Source: UBA7236 sp035439505
GTDB lineage: Bacteria > Bacteroidota > Bacteroidia > Chitinophagales > BACL12
Assembly (NCBI GenBank): GCA_035439505.1
Contig: DAORKJ010000006.1
Span: 19,430 to 83,429 of the forward strand
Length of the DNA: 64,000 nt
Direction: 5' to 3'
Shown in pieces: positions 52,279-61,097 of this stretch. Both the position numbers and the translations under genes were made by a program. A model generated the notes under the pieces. It was given only the letters and a program-made list of their open reading frames with translations, was not told where the DNA came from and ran no database searches. Position 1 is the stretch's first letter; every line of letters starts with the position of its first letter.

Positions 52279-52404
52279 TATACAAAGATGGTTTAAGTTA
52301 CATGTATTGGAGTTTAGACTGCTTGTTTTGCCGAGAGATGGTCTGTAATCCACAATAGACAATATTTTTTAACGTATTGGCGTTTGTTTACCAAACTCAC
52401 ATAT

Positions 52405-53742
52405 ATGCGTATATTATTTGCTACCCTGTTTGTAATTAGTATAATTGAAGTATCTGCGCAATCACAACCTATCACTTTTTCGGTGTATTTTGAAAAGGGT
52501 AAAGCCGATATTAATCCGGCTGATGTATTAACCATAAATGATTTTTTGGCACTGGCGAAGGACTCTTCGTATAATGCTGTTTTTTTGAAAGGATATGCTG
52601 ACCCTGATGGATCTAATACTGACAACATGGAGTTGTCGGAGCAGCGTGTAAATAATGTAAGCAGTATGTTTTATGGTAAACGTTATACTGTAGAATCGAA
52701 ATATTATGGCGAAACGTTATCCATAAATAAAAATAAAACAGAAGCTGAAAAAGCAATGAACCGCAGGGTAGATATTATTTTATGGACAGATTTTAAACTT
52801 GCACAAAAAAATAAAAAACCACAGGTATTTATTGTATCTCCCAACCGAACAATTGAATTTACTGCAGCTGAAGGTACCAGAATAAAAATACCTGCTAATA
52901 GTTTAGTATATGAAAACGGCAATACACCTAATGGCGATGTAAAAATTGAAATCACAGAATTTTATTCAATGTTAGATATTGTTAATCAGCAGCTTTCTAC
53001 TACTTCAAACGGGAAAGTGTTGGAGTCTGCCGGCATGATTAATATTGAGGCGTCGAGAAATGACAATCCTTTGCGTTTGAAAGGCGGAACTTTAATGGAT
53101 GTTCAATTTGCTGAACGAGCAGAAAACGACGGATTCGGATTATTTTACGGAAATGAAAGTGCCAGATCACAAGTAATTAACTGGACTCCTGCTGCAAATC
53201 CTTCTGCAATTGATAAAACGTGGAATATTTCAGGAGCTAAATTATTTGTAACAGATACCATAGAAAAATGGAGGAGTAAATTCGATTATAATAATTTAGG
53301 TCAGCGCATAAAAGTTACCGAACGATGGGAAGAAACAAAAGGCACTTCTTATGACACTTTAGTTTTAGATAAAACAATTAATGCCAATAAAATTATTTTG
53401 CAGGCTACGCGATTAGGCTGGATAAATTGTGATCAATTTTATGACGACAAGCAGCCAACAGTTGAATTATATGTTGATGCCGTTCGCGAATATAAAACCG
53501 ATATAGTATTAATATTTACAGACAGAAAAGGTATGATACTTCCCGCCACTGCGGGTGATGGAAGATTAGTTTTTAGTAATGTTCCTAAGGGAGAAAAAGC
53601 GATAATTACCGGTGTGGGTTCTGCAGAAGGGAAGTTGTTTTTTGCCAAACATGATGTAATTACAGGTGAAAATGCAATAAAACTGGATATGAAAGAAACC
53701 CCAATTGCAACAATTAATGAACAATTGGCTGTTTTAAAATAA
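52405..53742 (+). CDS. OmpA-family outer-membrane protein with long C-terminal extension
   Basis: I choose ATG 52405 (445 residues), giving the signal peptide MRILFATLFVISIIEVSAQ. An OmpA C-like peptidoglycan-binding domain follows (about 22-125): FSVYFEKGKADINPAD, LKGYADPDGSNTDNMELSEQRV and NRRVDIILW. Unusually the OmpA domain comes first and about 310 residues come after it. The extension starts VFIVSPNRTIEFTAAEGTRI and is beta-rich, with DGRLVFSNVPKGEKA-like Ig features. The domain would hold the protein to the cell wall; the role of the extension is unknown. Confidence 0.78.
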   Translation: MRILFATLFVISIIEVSAQSQPITFSVYFEKGKADINPADVLTINDFLALAKDSSYNAVFLKGYADPDGSNTDNMELSEQRVNNVSSMFYGKRYTVESKYYGETLSINKNKTEAEKAMNRRVDIILWTDFKLAQKNKKPQVFIVSPNRTIEFTAAEGTRIKIPANSLVYENGNTPNGDVKIEITEFYSMLDIVNQQLSTTSNGKVLESAGMINIEASRNDNPLRLKGGTLMDVQFAERAENDGFGLFYGNESARSQVINWTPAANPSAIDKTWNISGAKLFVTDTIEKWRSKFDYNNLGQRIKVTERWEETKGTSYDTLVLDKTINANKIILQATRLGWINCDQFYDDKQPTVELYVDAVREYKTDIVLIFTDRKGMILPATAGDGRLVFSNVPKGEKAIITGVGSAEGKLFFAKHDVITGENAIKLDMKETPIATINEQLAVLK

Positions 53743-53955
53743 CATTTTCATGCCTGATTTATGAAAAGGCCGGAAATTCGTCCCGGAATTATTTACAGGT
53801 TACATTGCCTGAAACCCTTGTCGGGATTGAATTTAGTGTAATTGGTATTTGAACGGGCAAGACATTTTAATGCAAATGAGACTGGAAGTGAGACAAATGT
53901 GTATTTGAGAGTTGTATGTTTATACATGAATTTTGGATCATCAAAACCAATAGTT

Positions 53956-54285
53956 ATGTTGAGTCCAGAAAATTTAAAAAAGATACTTCCGGGAATTGTA
54001 ACAAGAGTTGCAATTAATTATCCAATAGCCTATATCAATTCTGTAACCTTTATTGTAAAAAATAAAATGGTAGCAGCCTGTTTTTGGAACGAGAAAAAAA
54101 ACAGCACTGAACAGCCTTCGTCATTTGCTTTGGGTTCAGATAATAAAAGTGGTTGTTTTATTTTTCACGCTACTGATGAAATTCACAATAGTGAAATTGA
54201 AATTACCGGAACTGATGAACGGGGAAACGACTTTATAGTTTCTTTACCTTATCACCATCTGATTAGTTACCGATTAGCTTCTTAA
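53956..54285 (+). CDS. Small orphan protein A (paralog of the next gene)
   Basis: The frame is open from TTG 53842, but I prefer ATG 53956 (109 residues) because the start then aligns with the paralog at 54549; ATG 53926 is an alternative. The conserved pattern is an N-terminal helix (ENLKKILPGIVTRVA), then PIAYINSVTFIVKNKMVAACFW, matching PVAYIQSIVFFNGKTKIADCSW in the paralog. No signal peptide, metal motif or known domain is seen. The C-terminal part has a strand-rich ITGTDERGNDFIVSLPY segment, also echoed in the paralog (VDMDGTVREFTTAF). Function unknown. Confidence 0.6.
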   Translation: MLSPENLKKILPGIVTRVAINYPIAYINSVTFIVKNKMVAACFWNEKKNSTEQPSSFALGSDNKSGCFIFHATDEIHNSEIEITGTDERGNDFIVSLPYHHLISYRLAS

Positions 54286-54548
54286 ACTACACCACTCTTA
54301 ACAGCACTCTTGGTTATGTTTAAATAATTCTGCGAAAAGCATTTGCACCTGCCATATTACTATAGACGATACGACACTGATTTTTGTCGTAACAAAAAAT
54401 TGTTGAAAAGCGCCTGTTTATAAGGGTTGCTGACATTCACCTGAGGCAAATTGCCTGCCACCAATAAAAAACTTTACTGATACGCTTCAATATTTGTATT
54501 TGAAGTTGCGTTATAAGGTTAGCATTTTTGACCTTGTAATCAGCACAC

Positions 54549-54833
54549 ATGTTCAACCGGAAAAATATAGAACACATAATAGCAAGGGTAGTTACTCAAA
54601 GCGCCCTTACATTGCCGGTGGCTTATATTCAATCTATTGTATTTTTTAATGGTAAAACAAAAATTGCAGATTGTTCCTGGGAGCATTTTCAGCAAAACGG
54701 GAATTTGCAATTTTATGGTGGTGATGATTTAACCAGTGAATTATTATACGCGCCAACAGTAGTTGTACATGCTGTAGATATGGATGGAACAGTGCGTGAA
54801 TTTACAACAGCATTTAGCAATTTATTTGCGTAA
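54549..54833 (+). CDS. Small orphan protein B (paralog of the preceding gene)
   Basis: The protein has 94 residues from ATG 54549. It shares with protein A the helix at the start (RKNIEHIIARVVTQSA), PVAYIQSIVFF and ADCSW, then a strand-rich end VVVHAVDMDGTVREF. There is no signal peptide. Overall identity looks modest, so the duplication is old. The genes are 263 bp apart with no coding sequence between them. A good terminator follows 26 bp after the stop. I do not recognise the family. Confidence 0.65.
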   Translation: MFNRKNIEHIIARVVTQSALTLPVAYIQSIVFFNGKTKIADCSWEHFQQNGNLQFYGGDDLTSELLYAPTVVVHAVDMDGTVREFTTAFSNLFA

Positions 54834-54859
54834 AACAGTTTTTTTCATACTTGGTAGAT

Positions 54860-54894
54860 AAAGGGGTCAGGAGAGGAGCCTGATTCCTTTTTTT
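54860..54894 (+). terminator. Intrinsic terminator after small orphan protein B
   Basis: AAAGGGGTCAGG pairs with CCTGATTCCTTT over 12 bp with two G-T wobbles and is followed by a T run to 54894. Confidence 0.8.
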
Positions 54895-55220
54895 ATGCCT
54901 TTTTTTAAGCAAAATTGCCGAAACAGCTTATTATGTGTCGCTACATATATTTTTGCTAAGTTTCTTCAATCCCTTGTTTTTGAGCTATTTACATTATAAT
55001 CTTCACTCTGTTACCCATGTTCTTCGGGTAAAAATATATGTATATACAGTGGAAATGTAAAAATTCTGTATTGGTTAGTTGTATTTTATCGCCACACTTT
55101 TGTATCGTGATTAGTAAACAATATTCATTATTACTAATTACCAGGTAACAATTTATCCGGCCGATAAATATACTCAAAAGGACATGCACAATTTAATTCA
55201 CTTTTTAAATTGAAATTATT
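54895..55220. other. Spacer before the fibronectin-III gene
   Basis: This is 326 bp of AT-rich sequence. I see no open frame with coding character on the plus strand. A CACTTTTG at about 55094-55101 resembles a -7 element with one mismatch and could start a leader of about 120 bases for the next gene. No long palindrome or repeat was recognised. Confidence 0.4.
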
Positions 55221-56129
55221 ATGAAAAAATTCAACTCATTATCGTTTGTTGCAACATTATTATTAATGGTTGCTTACAACACTTCTAATGCACAATGTGC
55301 AACACCAACAGGATTAACGGCTACAGTGGCAGATGCTACATCAATGAATTTATTATGGGCTGCTGTTGCAGGTGCAGATGATTATACAATTAATATTCAG
55401 GAAGGTCCTGATAATCCGGTAAATTATGATGTAACAATTACTGATGTTGCCGGAACTTCTTATTTAGCTGCGGGTCTGACTGCCAGCACAAATTATAAAT
55501 TTAAAGTAAGAACAAATTGTGGTGGTGATCATTCATCATGGTCTGAATATTTTTATTTTACAACAGGTTTTGCCGGAGGTGGTGGTTCATGTGATGCTCC
55601 TACAGGATTAGCGGCGCTTGATATAACTTCAACTTCTGCTACATTAACCTGGGATGTTTTAGATGCAGCCAGCAAATATAGAATTCGTGTTGAAGACGGA
55701 AGTGGCAATCCGGTTCCATTTACTGCTACATTGGGAGCAGTAACCAATACCACAACAATAACAGGATTAAATCCTTCATCCAACTACAAATTTAAAGTTC
55801 GTGGTCGTTGCCCACCAGGTTCAGGAAGCTGGAGCGATTGGTTTGATTTTTCTACCATTGCTGGTCGACTTGGAACAAACGAAGCTGGGTTATTAGTATA
55901 CCCAAATCCTGCTCAAAATTTAGTTACTATTCAAATTGCTGAAAATGAATTGCCTACCCAAATTCAACTGATTGATCTTACCGGAAAAGTAGTTTACCAA
56001 AATGAAATTTTAGCAGGTGCAGCAACAACTGTTGAATTATCTATTAACGATTTAGCTGCCGGTATTTATCAGGTAGTGAGTGTTGCTGGTAATCAGGTTC
56101 AAACAACAAAGTTGGTTGTGACTAAATAA
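55221..56129 (+). CDS. T9SS-secreted protein with two fibronectin type III domains
   Basis: The protein has 302 residues. The signal peptide ends at about residue 25 (TSNAQ). Two FnIII domains follow, each opening C-x-x-P-T-G-L and sharing the W-x-x-V/L-x-x-A-x-x-Y core and N-Y-K-F-K-V-R (about 27-115 and 123-212), separated by a GGGG linker. They lack obvious catalytic residues. The last 80 or so residues form a type A sorting domain starting LLVYPNPAQNLVTI and ending KLVVTK. It is probably an adhesive or sugar-binding surface protein. A terminator follows directly. Confidence 0.85.
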   Translation: MKKFNSLSFVATLLLMVAYNTSNAQCATPTGLTATVADATSMNLLWAAVAGADDYTINIQEGPDNPVNYDVTITDVAGTSYLAAGLTASTNYKFKVRTNCGGDHSSWSEYFYFTTGFAGGGGSCDAPTGLAALDITSTSATLTWDVLDAASKYRIRVEDGSGNPVPFTATLGAVTNTTTITGLNPSSNYKFKVRGRCPPGSGSWSDWFDFSTIAGRLGTNEAGLLVYPNPAQNLVTIQIAENELPTQIQLIDLTGKVVYQNEILAGAATTVELSINDLAAGIYQVVSVAGNQVQTTKLVVTK

Positions 56130-56157
56130 GTTTTTACGACGTATATATGAAAGGAAG

Positions 56158-56186
56158 GGGTACAGTGAAAGCTGTGCCCTTTTTTG
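56158..56186 (+). terminator. Intrinsic terminator after the fibronectin-III gene
   Basis: GGGTACAG pairs with CTGTGCCC (one wobble) over loop TGAAAG and is followed by seven T residues. Confidence 0.82.
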
Positions 56187-56575
56187 TTTTATTTTTTTTA
56201 AAAACCACACAAAAAATTAATTCGCATGTTACCATTCGTTTTTTCTAATCAAAAATTGTGATGTTATTTGATGTTATTTGTTATAATTAAATTGGCAAAC
56301 CGGATGCATTTTTAATCACCATTAAAATTGGCATTACCACTGTACAAATTAGCCCGGATTGGACCGGAAACAAACTGCCAATGTGCTGATGCGCGCAGTG
56401 TCCGCTGAGGTGGATGCTAATTAAACATCCGAAATTGAGCCGAGATTACATTTGGCGTTTGTTGGAGGGGAAAGCCGGTTGTGCAGTAACTGGGGAGCAG
56501 GATGTTGCTGCTCCAACTATTTTTCCGATGTATTTTAAGGCTTATCAGGGTTATCATGGAGCGGGGATTTCGTTG
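56187..56575. other. Spacer without genes before the E1 dehydrogenase gene
   Basis: This 389-bp spacer holds no convincing gene. It contains a short direct repeat, GATGTTATTTGATGTTATTT, at about 56259-56280, and a decayed family B palindrome (GTGTCCGCTGAGGTGGATG) at about 56398. Confidence 0.5.
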
Positions 56576-56583
56576 TAACTTTG
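56576..56583 (+). promoter_or_regulatory. Probable -7 promoter element of the E1 dehydrogenase gene
   Basis: TAACTTTG matches TAnnTTTG exactly and ends four bases before the ATG at 56588, implying a leaderless or nearly leaderless transcript. Confidence 0.5.
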
Positions 56584-56587
56584 CGCC

Positions 56588-58468
56588 ATGGATGCGGATG
56601 TACAACATTTTAGTCGCGTAATGCAATACGATAGAAAAAATTTGAGTAACGAACAGTTGCTCGATTTATATAAGCGGATTTTGAAACCGCGCATGATTGA
56701 GGAAAAAATGCTCAATTTATTGCGTCAGGGCAAGGTGAGTAAGTGGTTTAGCGGCATTGGACAAGAGGCGATTGCCTGTGCCGTGCCTTATGTGTTGGAA
56801 GCGGACGAATATATTTTGCCGATGCATCGCAATTTGGGTGTATTTACCGGTCGAGGCATTCCTTTTGGCAAATTGTTTAATCAATGGCAAGGCAAAAAAA
56901 GCGGATTTAGTAAAGGTCGCGAGCGCAGTTTTCANNNNNNNNNNNNNNNNNNNNNNNNNNNNNNNNNNNNNNNNNNNNNNNNNNNNNNNNNNNNNNNNNN
57001 NNNNNNNNNNNNNNNNNNNNNNNNNNNNNNNNNNGGTTTATCGACACCAACCAATGAACAATTTAAATGCGAAAAAATTGCAGATAAAGGCATTGGTTAT
57101 GGTATGAAATCGCTTACGGTAGATGGCAATAATTATTTGGAAATGGTGCATGTATTAAATGAATGCAGGCATTATTGTATAACAGAAAACAAACCGGTAT
57201 TGCTGGAGTGTATGACATTTAGAATGCGCGGTCACGAAGAAGCAAGTGGTGTAAAATATGTGCCCAAAGAATTGTTTGACATGTGGGGCAAAAAAGATCC
57301 TGTCGTAAATTATGAAATGTATTTGCGTGAATCAGGTATTTTAAATGATGAAGTAAATAATTTATTCAGAGAAGAAATAAAACACGAAATTGAGTACGGG
57401 TTAGAAATTGGTTTTAACGAACCGGATATTACACCTGATACCAATGAAGAAGTGCAAGATGTGTATGCACCGTTTGCACAACAACAAGTTATTGCATCGG
57501 GAAAAACATCTTCGAAAAAATTTATTAATGCGATAAGTGATGCGTTGAGTTTAGCAATGGAAAAATATCCTGAGTTAGTAATTATGGGTCAGGATATTGC
57601 AGAGTACGGTGGTGCATTTAAAGTGACTGAAGGATTTGTAGATAAATTTGGCAAAGAGCGCATTCGCAATACACCAATTTGTGAATCGGCCATTTTAGGT
57701 GCAGGATGTGGTATGTCGATTAAAAAAATGAAAACGGTAATTGAAATGCAGTTTGCCGATTTTGTGACGAGTGGATTTAATCCGATTGTAAACAATATGG
57801 CAAAAATGTATTATCGCTGGGGTCAAAATATAAACTCGGTGGTGCGCATGCCAACCGGTGCCGGTGTTGGTGCAGGTCCGTTTCACTCACAAAGCAATGA
57901 AGCGTGGTTTTTTCATACACCTGGATTAAAAGTGGTGTATCCAAGTAATGCACATGATGCAAAAGGGTTATTATTATCTTCTATTGAAGACCCGAATCCA
58001 GTAATGTTTTTTGAACATAAAGGATTATATCGCAGCATTACAGAAGATATTGCTGATAATTATTATACCGAACCTATTGGGAAAGCAAAATTGGTGACAT
58101 CAGGAAATGAGGTGTCAGTAATTACTTATGGTATGGGCGTGCATTGGGCGAAAAAAGTATGTGCTGAAAATAATATTGATGCTGATATTTTAGATTTACG
58201 CACCTTGTTGCCGCTGGATTATGATGCTATACAAGCAACAGTTAAAAATACCGGTAAAGTATTGGTATTACATGAAGATACCTTGATTGGTGGTATTGGG
58301 GGAGAAATTGCTGCATATATTTCCGAAAATTTATTCCAATATTTAGACGCACCGGTTAAACGTTGTGCGAGTTTAGATACGCCTATTCCATTTAGTATTG
58401 AACTGGAGCAAAATTTTCTGGCCAATAGCAGGTTGAAGGAAAAATTGATGGAGTTGATGGCGTATTAA
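56588..58468 (+). CDS. Fused alpha/beta E1 component of a 2-oxo acid dehydrogenase, with a real sequence gap
   Basis: A thiamine-diphosphate-dependent E1 enzyme in which alpha and beta subunits are one chain, as usual in Bacteroidota. The alpha half (KRILKPRMIEEKMLNLLRQGKVSKWFSGIGQEA, MHRNLGVFTGRG) is interrupted by 100 N at 56935-57034; it resumes at GLSTPTNEQF. The missing part should hold the ThDP-binding GDG...N motif, and the true loss is likely about 80-100 codons. The beta half (from about KKFINAISDALSLAMEKYPELVIMGQDIAEYGGAFKVTEG) is complete to the C-terminal DTPIPF region. It probably acts on branched-chain 2-oxo acids or pyruvate; E2 and E3 are not nearby. Confidence 0.9.
   Translation: MDADVQHFSRVMQYDRKNLSNEQLLDLYKRILKPRMIEEKMLNLLRQGKVSKWFSGIGQEAIACAVPYVLEADEYILPMHRNLGVFTGRGIPFGKLFNQWQGKKSGFSKGRERSFXXXXXXXXXXXXXXXXXXXXXXXXXXXXXXXXXXGLSTPTNEQFKCEKIADKGIGYGMKSLTVDGNNYLEMVHVLNECRHYCITENKPVLLECMTFRMRGHEEASGVKYVPKELFDMWGKKDPVVNYEMYLRESGILNDEVNNLFREEIKHEIEYGLEIGFNEPDITPDTNEEVQDVYAPFAQQQVIASGKTSSKKFINAISDALSLAMEKYPELVIMGQDIAEYGGAFKVTEGFVDKFGKERIRNTPICESAILGAGCGMSIKKMKTVIEMQFADFVTSGFNPIVNNMAKMYYRWGQNINSVVRMPTGAGVGAGPFHSQSNEAWFFHTPGLKVVYPSNAHDAKGLLLSSIEDPNPVMFFEHKGLYRSITEDIADNYYTEPIGKAKLVTSGNEVSVITYGMGVHWAKKVCAENNIDADILDLRTLLPLDYDAIQATVKNTGKVLVLHEDTLIGGIGGEIAAYISENLFQYLDAPVKRCASLDTPIPFSIELEQNFLANSRLKEKLMELMAY
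56935..57034. other. Scaffold gap of 100 N inside the E1 gene
   Basis: The run is exactly 100 N, a standard unknown-length gap. Unlike the one at 41784, the flanking sequences do not repeat each other, so real sequence is missing. By homology the ThDP-binding part of the alpha half is absent. Confidence 0.95.
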
Positions 58469-58539
58469 TTTTTATATTAATTACTTAACGTATTGGATAT
58501 TGCAGTTAAGTTTGTTTTTATTTTGCCAACACCAATAAC

Positions 58540-59742
58540 ATGCAAATGAAACTGAAATTAATCGCTAGTATTTTTCCATTTATAATACTGCTTTGTTGTA
58601 AACAATGGGTTGCTGCACAAACTTACACACCCGGTGTATCTTATTTTGGGGCACATGGTTATACGGAATACATTCCCGGTTCACTACCAATAATTATTAG
58701 TGCACCACATGGCGGTTATCTGGAGCCGGAGGTTATTCCAAACAGAACTTGTTTTGATGCGGTGTATGCAACAGATGCGTATACGCAAGAATTAATTCGC
58801 GATATTCAAAATTCGATATATGCTGAATTTGGTTGTTATGCGCATGTGGTAATTAATTTATTAGATAGAAAAAAACTGGATGCCAACAGAAATTTAGCGG
58901 AAGGTGCTTGTGGAAATGATTCAGCCAAACAAGCATGGAACGATTTTAACGACTTTCTTGATATTGCCGAAAATACTGTGATGGAACAATATGCAAAAGG
59001 ATTGTACATCGATTTACATGGTCATGGCAATCCTAAGCAGCGATTAGAAATTGGTTATTTATTATATGATGATGAGTTGCAATTAAGCGATACGGAATTA
59101 AATACAACTACTTATATTAATTATAGCAGCATTCAACATTTAGTAGAAACAAATGCATCAGGTTTCACGCATGCTGAATTATTAAGAGGTGCAATTAGTT
59201 TTGGCACTTTAATGGAGGAAGCAGGATATGCATCGGTGCCTTCTGCTGCAGACCCATTTCCTTTGACAGGCGATAATTATTACAGCGGTGGATATAATAC
59301 GGTTGAGCGTTCATCGTATTCGGGTGGAACAATTGATGGGTTTCAAATTGAATGTAATTATACCGGTGTTAGAGATAATTCAGAAAACCGGGAAAAATTT
59401 GCAGACAGTATAGTTTCGGTTTTAAGGGCCTACCTGGAAACACATTATTTTATTGATAATGAATTGAGTGATTGCAGCAAATTTGTGAGTATTAATGAAC
59501 ATCAGCATGATTTGGTAAAAGTTGCAATTTACCCCAACCCGGCATCACAGGTGTTACAAATTAATTCCGATAAAATAATTTCATCAATAAGTATTTATAC
59601 TATTACCGGGACAAAACTGATAACATTAAATGAAGCAACAGATTTTCATCAAATATCAATTTCGGCACTTAAGCCCGGTTGTTATGTTATGCAGTTGTTA
59701 ATTGAAGGAGAAGTGGTTGTTCGTAATTTTTTAAAGCTGTAA
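58540..59742 (+). CDS. T9SS-secreted N-formylglutamate amidohydrolase-like protein
   Basis: The protein has 400 residues. The signal peptide ends about residue 29 (WVAAQ). The catalytic domain shows the FGase/HutG-like metal-site motifs: ISAPHGGYLEP (about 54), LLDRKKLDANRNL and YIDLHGHGNP, then a C-terminal segment ending FQIECNYTGVRDN. The His and Asp/Glu residues in these motifs bind zinc in the family. Usually the enzyme is cytoplasmic; here it is secreted and ends in a type A sorting domain (VAIYPNPASQVLQI to NFLKL). An extracellular amide or carboxypeptidase-like substrate is therefore more likely than formylglutamate. Confidence 0.8.
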   Translation: MQMKLKLIASIFPFIILLCCKQWVAAQTYTPGVSYFGAHGYTEYIPGSLPIIISAPHGGYLEPEVIPNRTCFDAVYATDAYTQELIRDIQNSIYAEFGCYAHVVINLLDRKKLDANRNLAEGACGNDSAKQAWNDFNDFLDIAENTVMEQYAKGLYIDLHGHGNPKQRLEIGYLLYDDELQLSDTELNTTTYINYSSIQHLVETNASGFTHAELLRGAISFGTLMEEAGYASVPSAADPFPLTGDNYYSGGYNTVERSSYSGGTIDGFQIECNYTGVRDNSENREKFADSIVSVLRAYLETHYFIDNELSDCSKFVSINEHQHDLVKVAIYPNPASQVLQINSDKIISSISIYTITGTKLITLNEATDFHQISISALKPGCYVMQLLIEGEVVVRNFLKL

Positions 59743-59759
59743 AGTCGCTTTGGATAAGT

Positions 59760-59996
59760 TCATTTGAATGTTTTTAATTGCTTCAATTTTGTAATTCCCA
59801 TAACTATAAATATTATCCCTAAAATAAAATACAGACATAATGAAACTATACCAACTACGTCCATTGAAATTGCTGTAGGGTCAGGTGTGTTTAACTTCTT
59901 TAATATTCGAAGAAAGTTCACAATTCTAAGAATTGCCAATAATAGCAGCACTATTCCTGCAATCAATATTAGGATTGCTAAATTTCGTTTTGACAT
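59760..59996 (-). CDS. Small two-helix membrane protein
   Basis: I choose ATG 59996 (78 residues; MSKRNLAILILIAG), dropping 13 upstream codons that break the membrane helix pattern. Two hydrophobic helices (about 6-24 and 46-69) flank a short polar loop KKLNTPDPTAIS, and the C-terminus is basic (KLKQLKTFK). Small proteins of this form are common and have no assignable function. The gene is convergent with the amidohydrolase-like gene 17 bp away. Confidence 0.55.
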   Translation of the reverse strand: MSKRNLAILILIAGIVLLLLAILRIVNFLRILKKLNTPDPTAISMDVVGIVSLCLYFILGIIFIVMGITKLKQLKTFK

Positions 59997-60109
59997 AGGT
60001 ATAAAATTCCTGTGTTTAAAAATACATGTTTTCAATTACAAGCATCAATTCCTTGAGATATTACTCATGTAAAGAATTTAATTATGGTATTTATTTATAA
60101 AAGAAAAGA

Positions 60110-61003
60110 TTAATGAACGATTATTTTTTGCGAATAACTACTACCTGCATTTTTTACTGTAACAATAAAAATGCCCGGAGCACAAGTTAAGTTAATCGTG
60201 TTATTTGATTGATTTAAATTTCCTGAACCAATCAATTTGCCATCTGCTGATGTAATTGTATAGTTACTGCCAACAAGATTAGCATTAATATTTATTGTTA
60301 AAACATTACTATAATTATAAATAGTTGGTTTAAAATTTTGCAGACTGTTTATGGCAATGTCAGAGGTGTCAGTAAGGTATGTGCCCGCGTAAACTCCGAG
60401 TTCACATGGAATAACACATGCAAATTCTTTAATAACTATTGAATCTGCACCACCAAATGCTTCACATCTTATCCATCCATAGTGTTTACAATCCAAGGTG
60501 TCAACAAACATAACCCCCAAATATTGGTCTGCGTTATTATAGAACCATTCTCCTCCGCTTGGACCACCACCGCCATCGTCATTTCTTATTTTATAGGCTA
60601 AAATTTCAAAATTATTATTCTGAAAAGTCAAATCTTCATTAATTAAAGCGCCACTGTTAAGTGCAAAGGGAAAATATTGTGTAAATCCGCCATAGGATGG
60701 GTCAATAACACTTTTTAATCCTGCTATTTTATTGCCGCTTTGCAAGGGAGCTATAAAAATATAATCTGCATAGGAGAGGTGTTCACTCCAATAGGAATAA
60801 AATGAACCGCTAATTTTTTGTAATTTAAAATCATATAATCCGTCGTAATCTAAATCTATATTATAAAATTCATTATCTGCTGATAAGGTAACATCATCAA
60901 TATCGGTATAAACTATTTGGGATTCACTACTTTTTGTTGACAAGAATGCAGTAGCAAATATCGAATAACCGGCAAGCTTTTTATATGGGAATTGGGGCTT
61001 CAT
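60110..61003 (-). CDS. T9SS-secreted hypothetical protein
   Basis: The protein has 297 residues. A basic N-terminus and hydrophobic segment (YKKLAGYSIFATAFLSTKSS) act as a secretion signal. The central region starts IVYTDIDDVTLSADNEFYNIDLDYDGLYDFKL, a short calcium-loop-like DxDxDGxxD feature seen in many secreted Bacteroidota proteins, and has a Gly-rich GGGGPSGGEW stretch. The end (LVGSNYTITSADGKLIGSG to SYSQKIIVH) resembles a sorting domain, with a GIFIVTVKN motif. No enzymatic motif is seen; the ligand or role is unknown. Confidence 0.72.
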   Translation of the reverse strand: MKPQFPYKKLAGYSIFATAFLSTKSSESQIVYTDIDDVTLSADNEFYNIDLDYDGLYDFKLQKISGSFYSYWSEHLSYADYIFIAPLQSGNKIAGLKSVIDPSYGGFTQYFPFALNSGALINEDLTFQNNNFEILAYKIRNDDGGGGPSGGEWFYNNADQYLGVMFVDTLDCKHYGWIRCEAFGGADSIVIKEFACVIPCELGVYAGTYLTDTSDIAINSLQNFKPTIYNYSNVLTININANLVGSNYTITSADGKLIGSGNLNQSNNTINLTCAPGIFIVTVKNAGSSYSQKIIVH

Positions 61004-61084
61004 ACAACTTTTATTATTTACACTGGATTAGAATTTATAGTTAAAAATACCTATTTTCAATTATAAGTTACCTGCTCGTTGATG

Positions 61085-61092
61085 TAATTTTG
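61085..61092 (+). promoter_or_regulatory. Probable -7 promoter element of the SWIM-domain gene
   Basis: TAATTTTG matches TAnnTTTG exactly and ends five bases before the GTG start at 61098, again implying a leaderless mRNA. Confidence 0.45.
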
Positions 61093-61097
61093 CACTT

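Noticed and set aside
56588..58468. Truncated E1 pseudogene
   Set aside because: The missing part coincides with a scaffold gap; the rest is in frame and complete.
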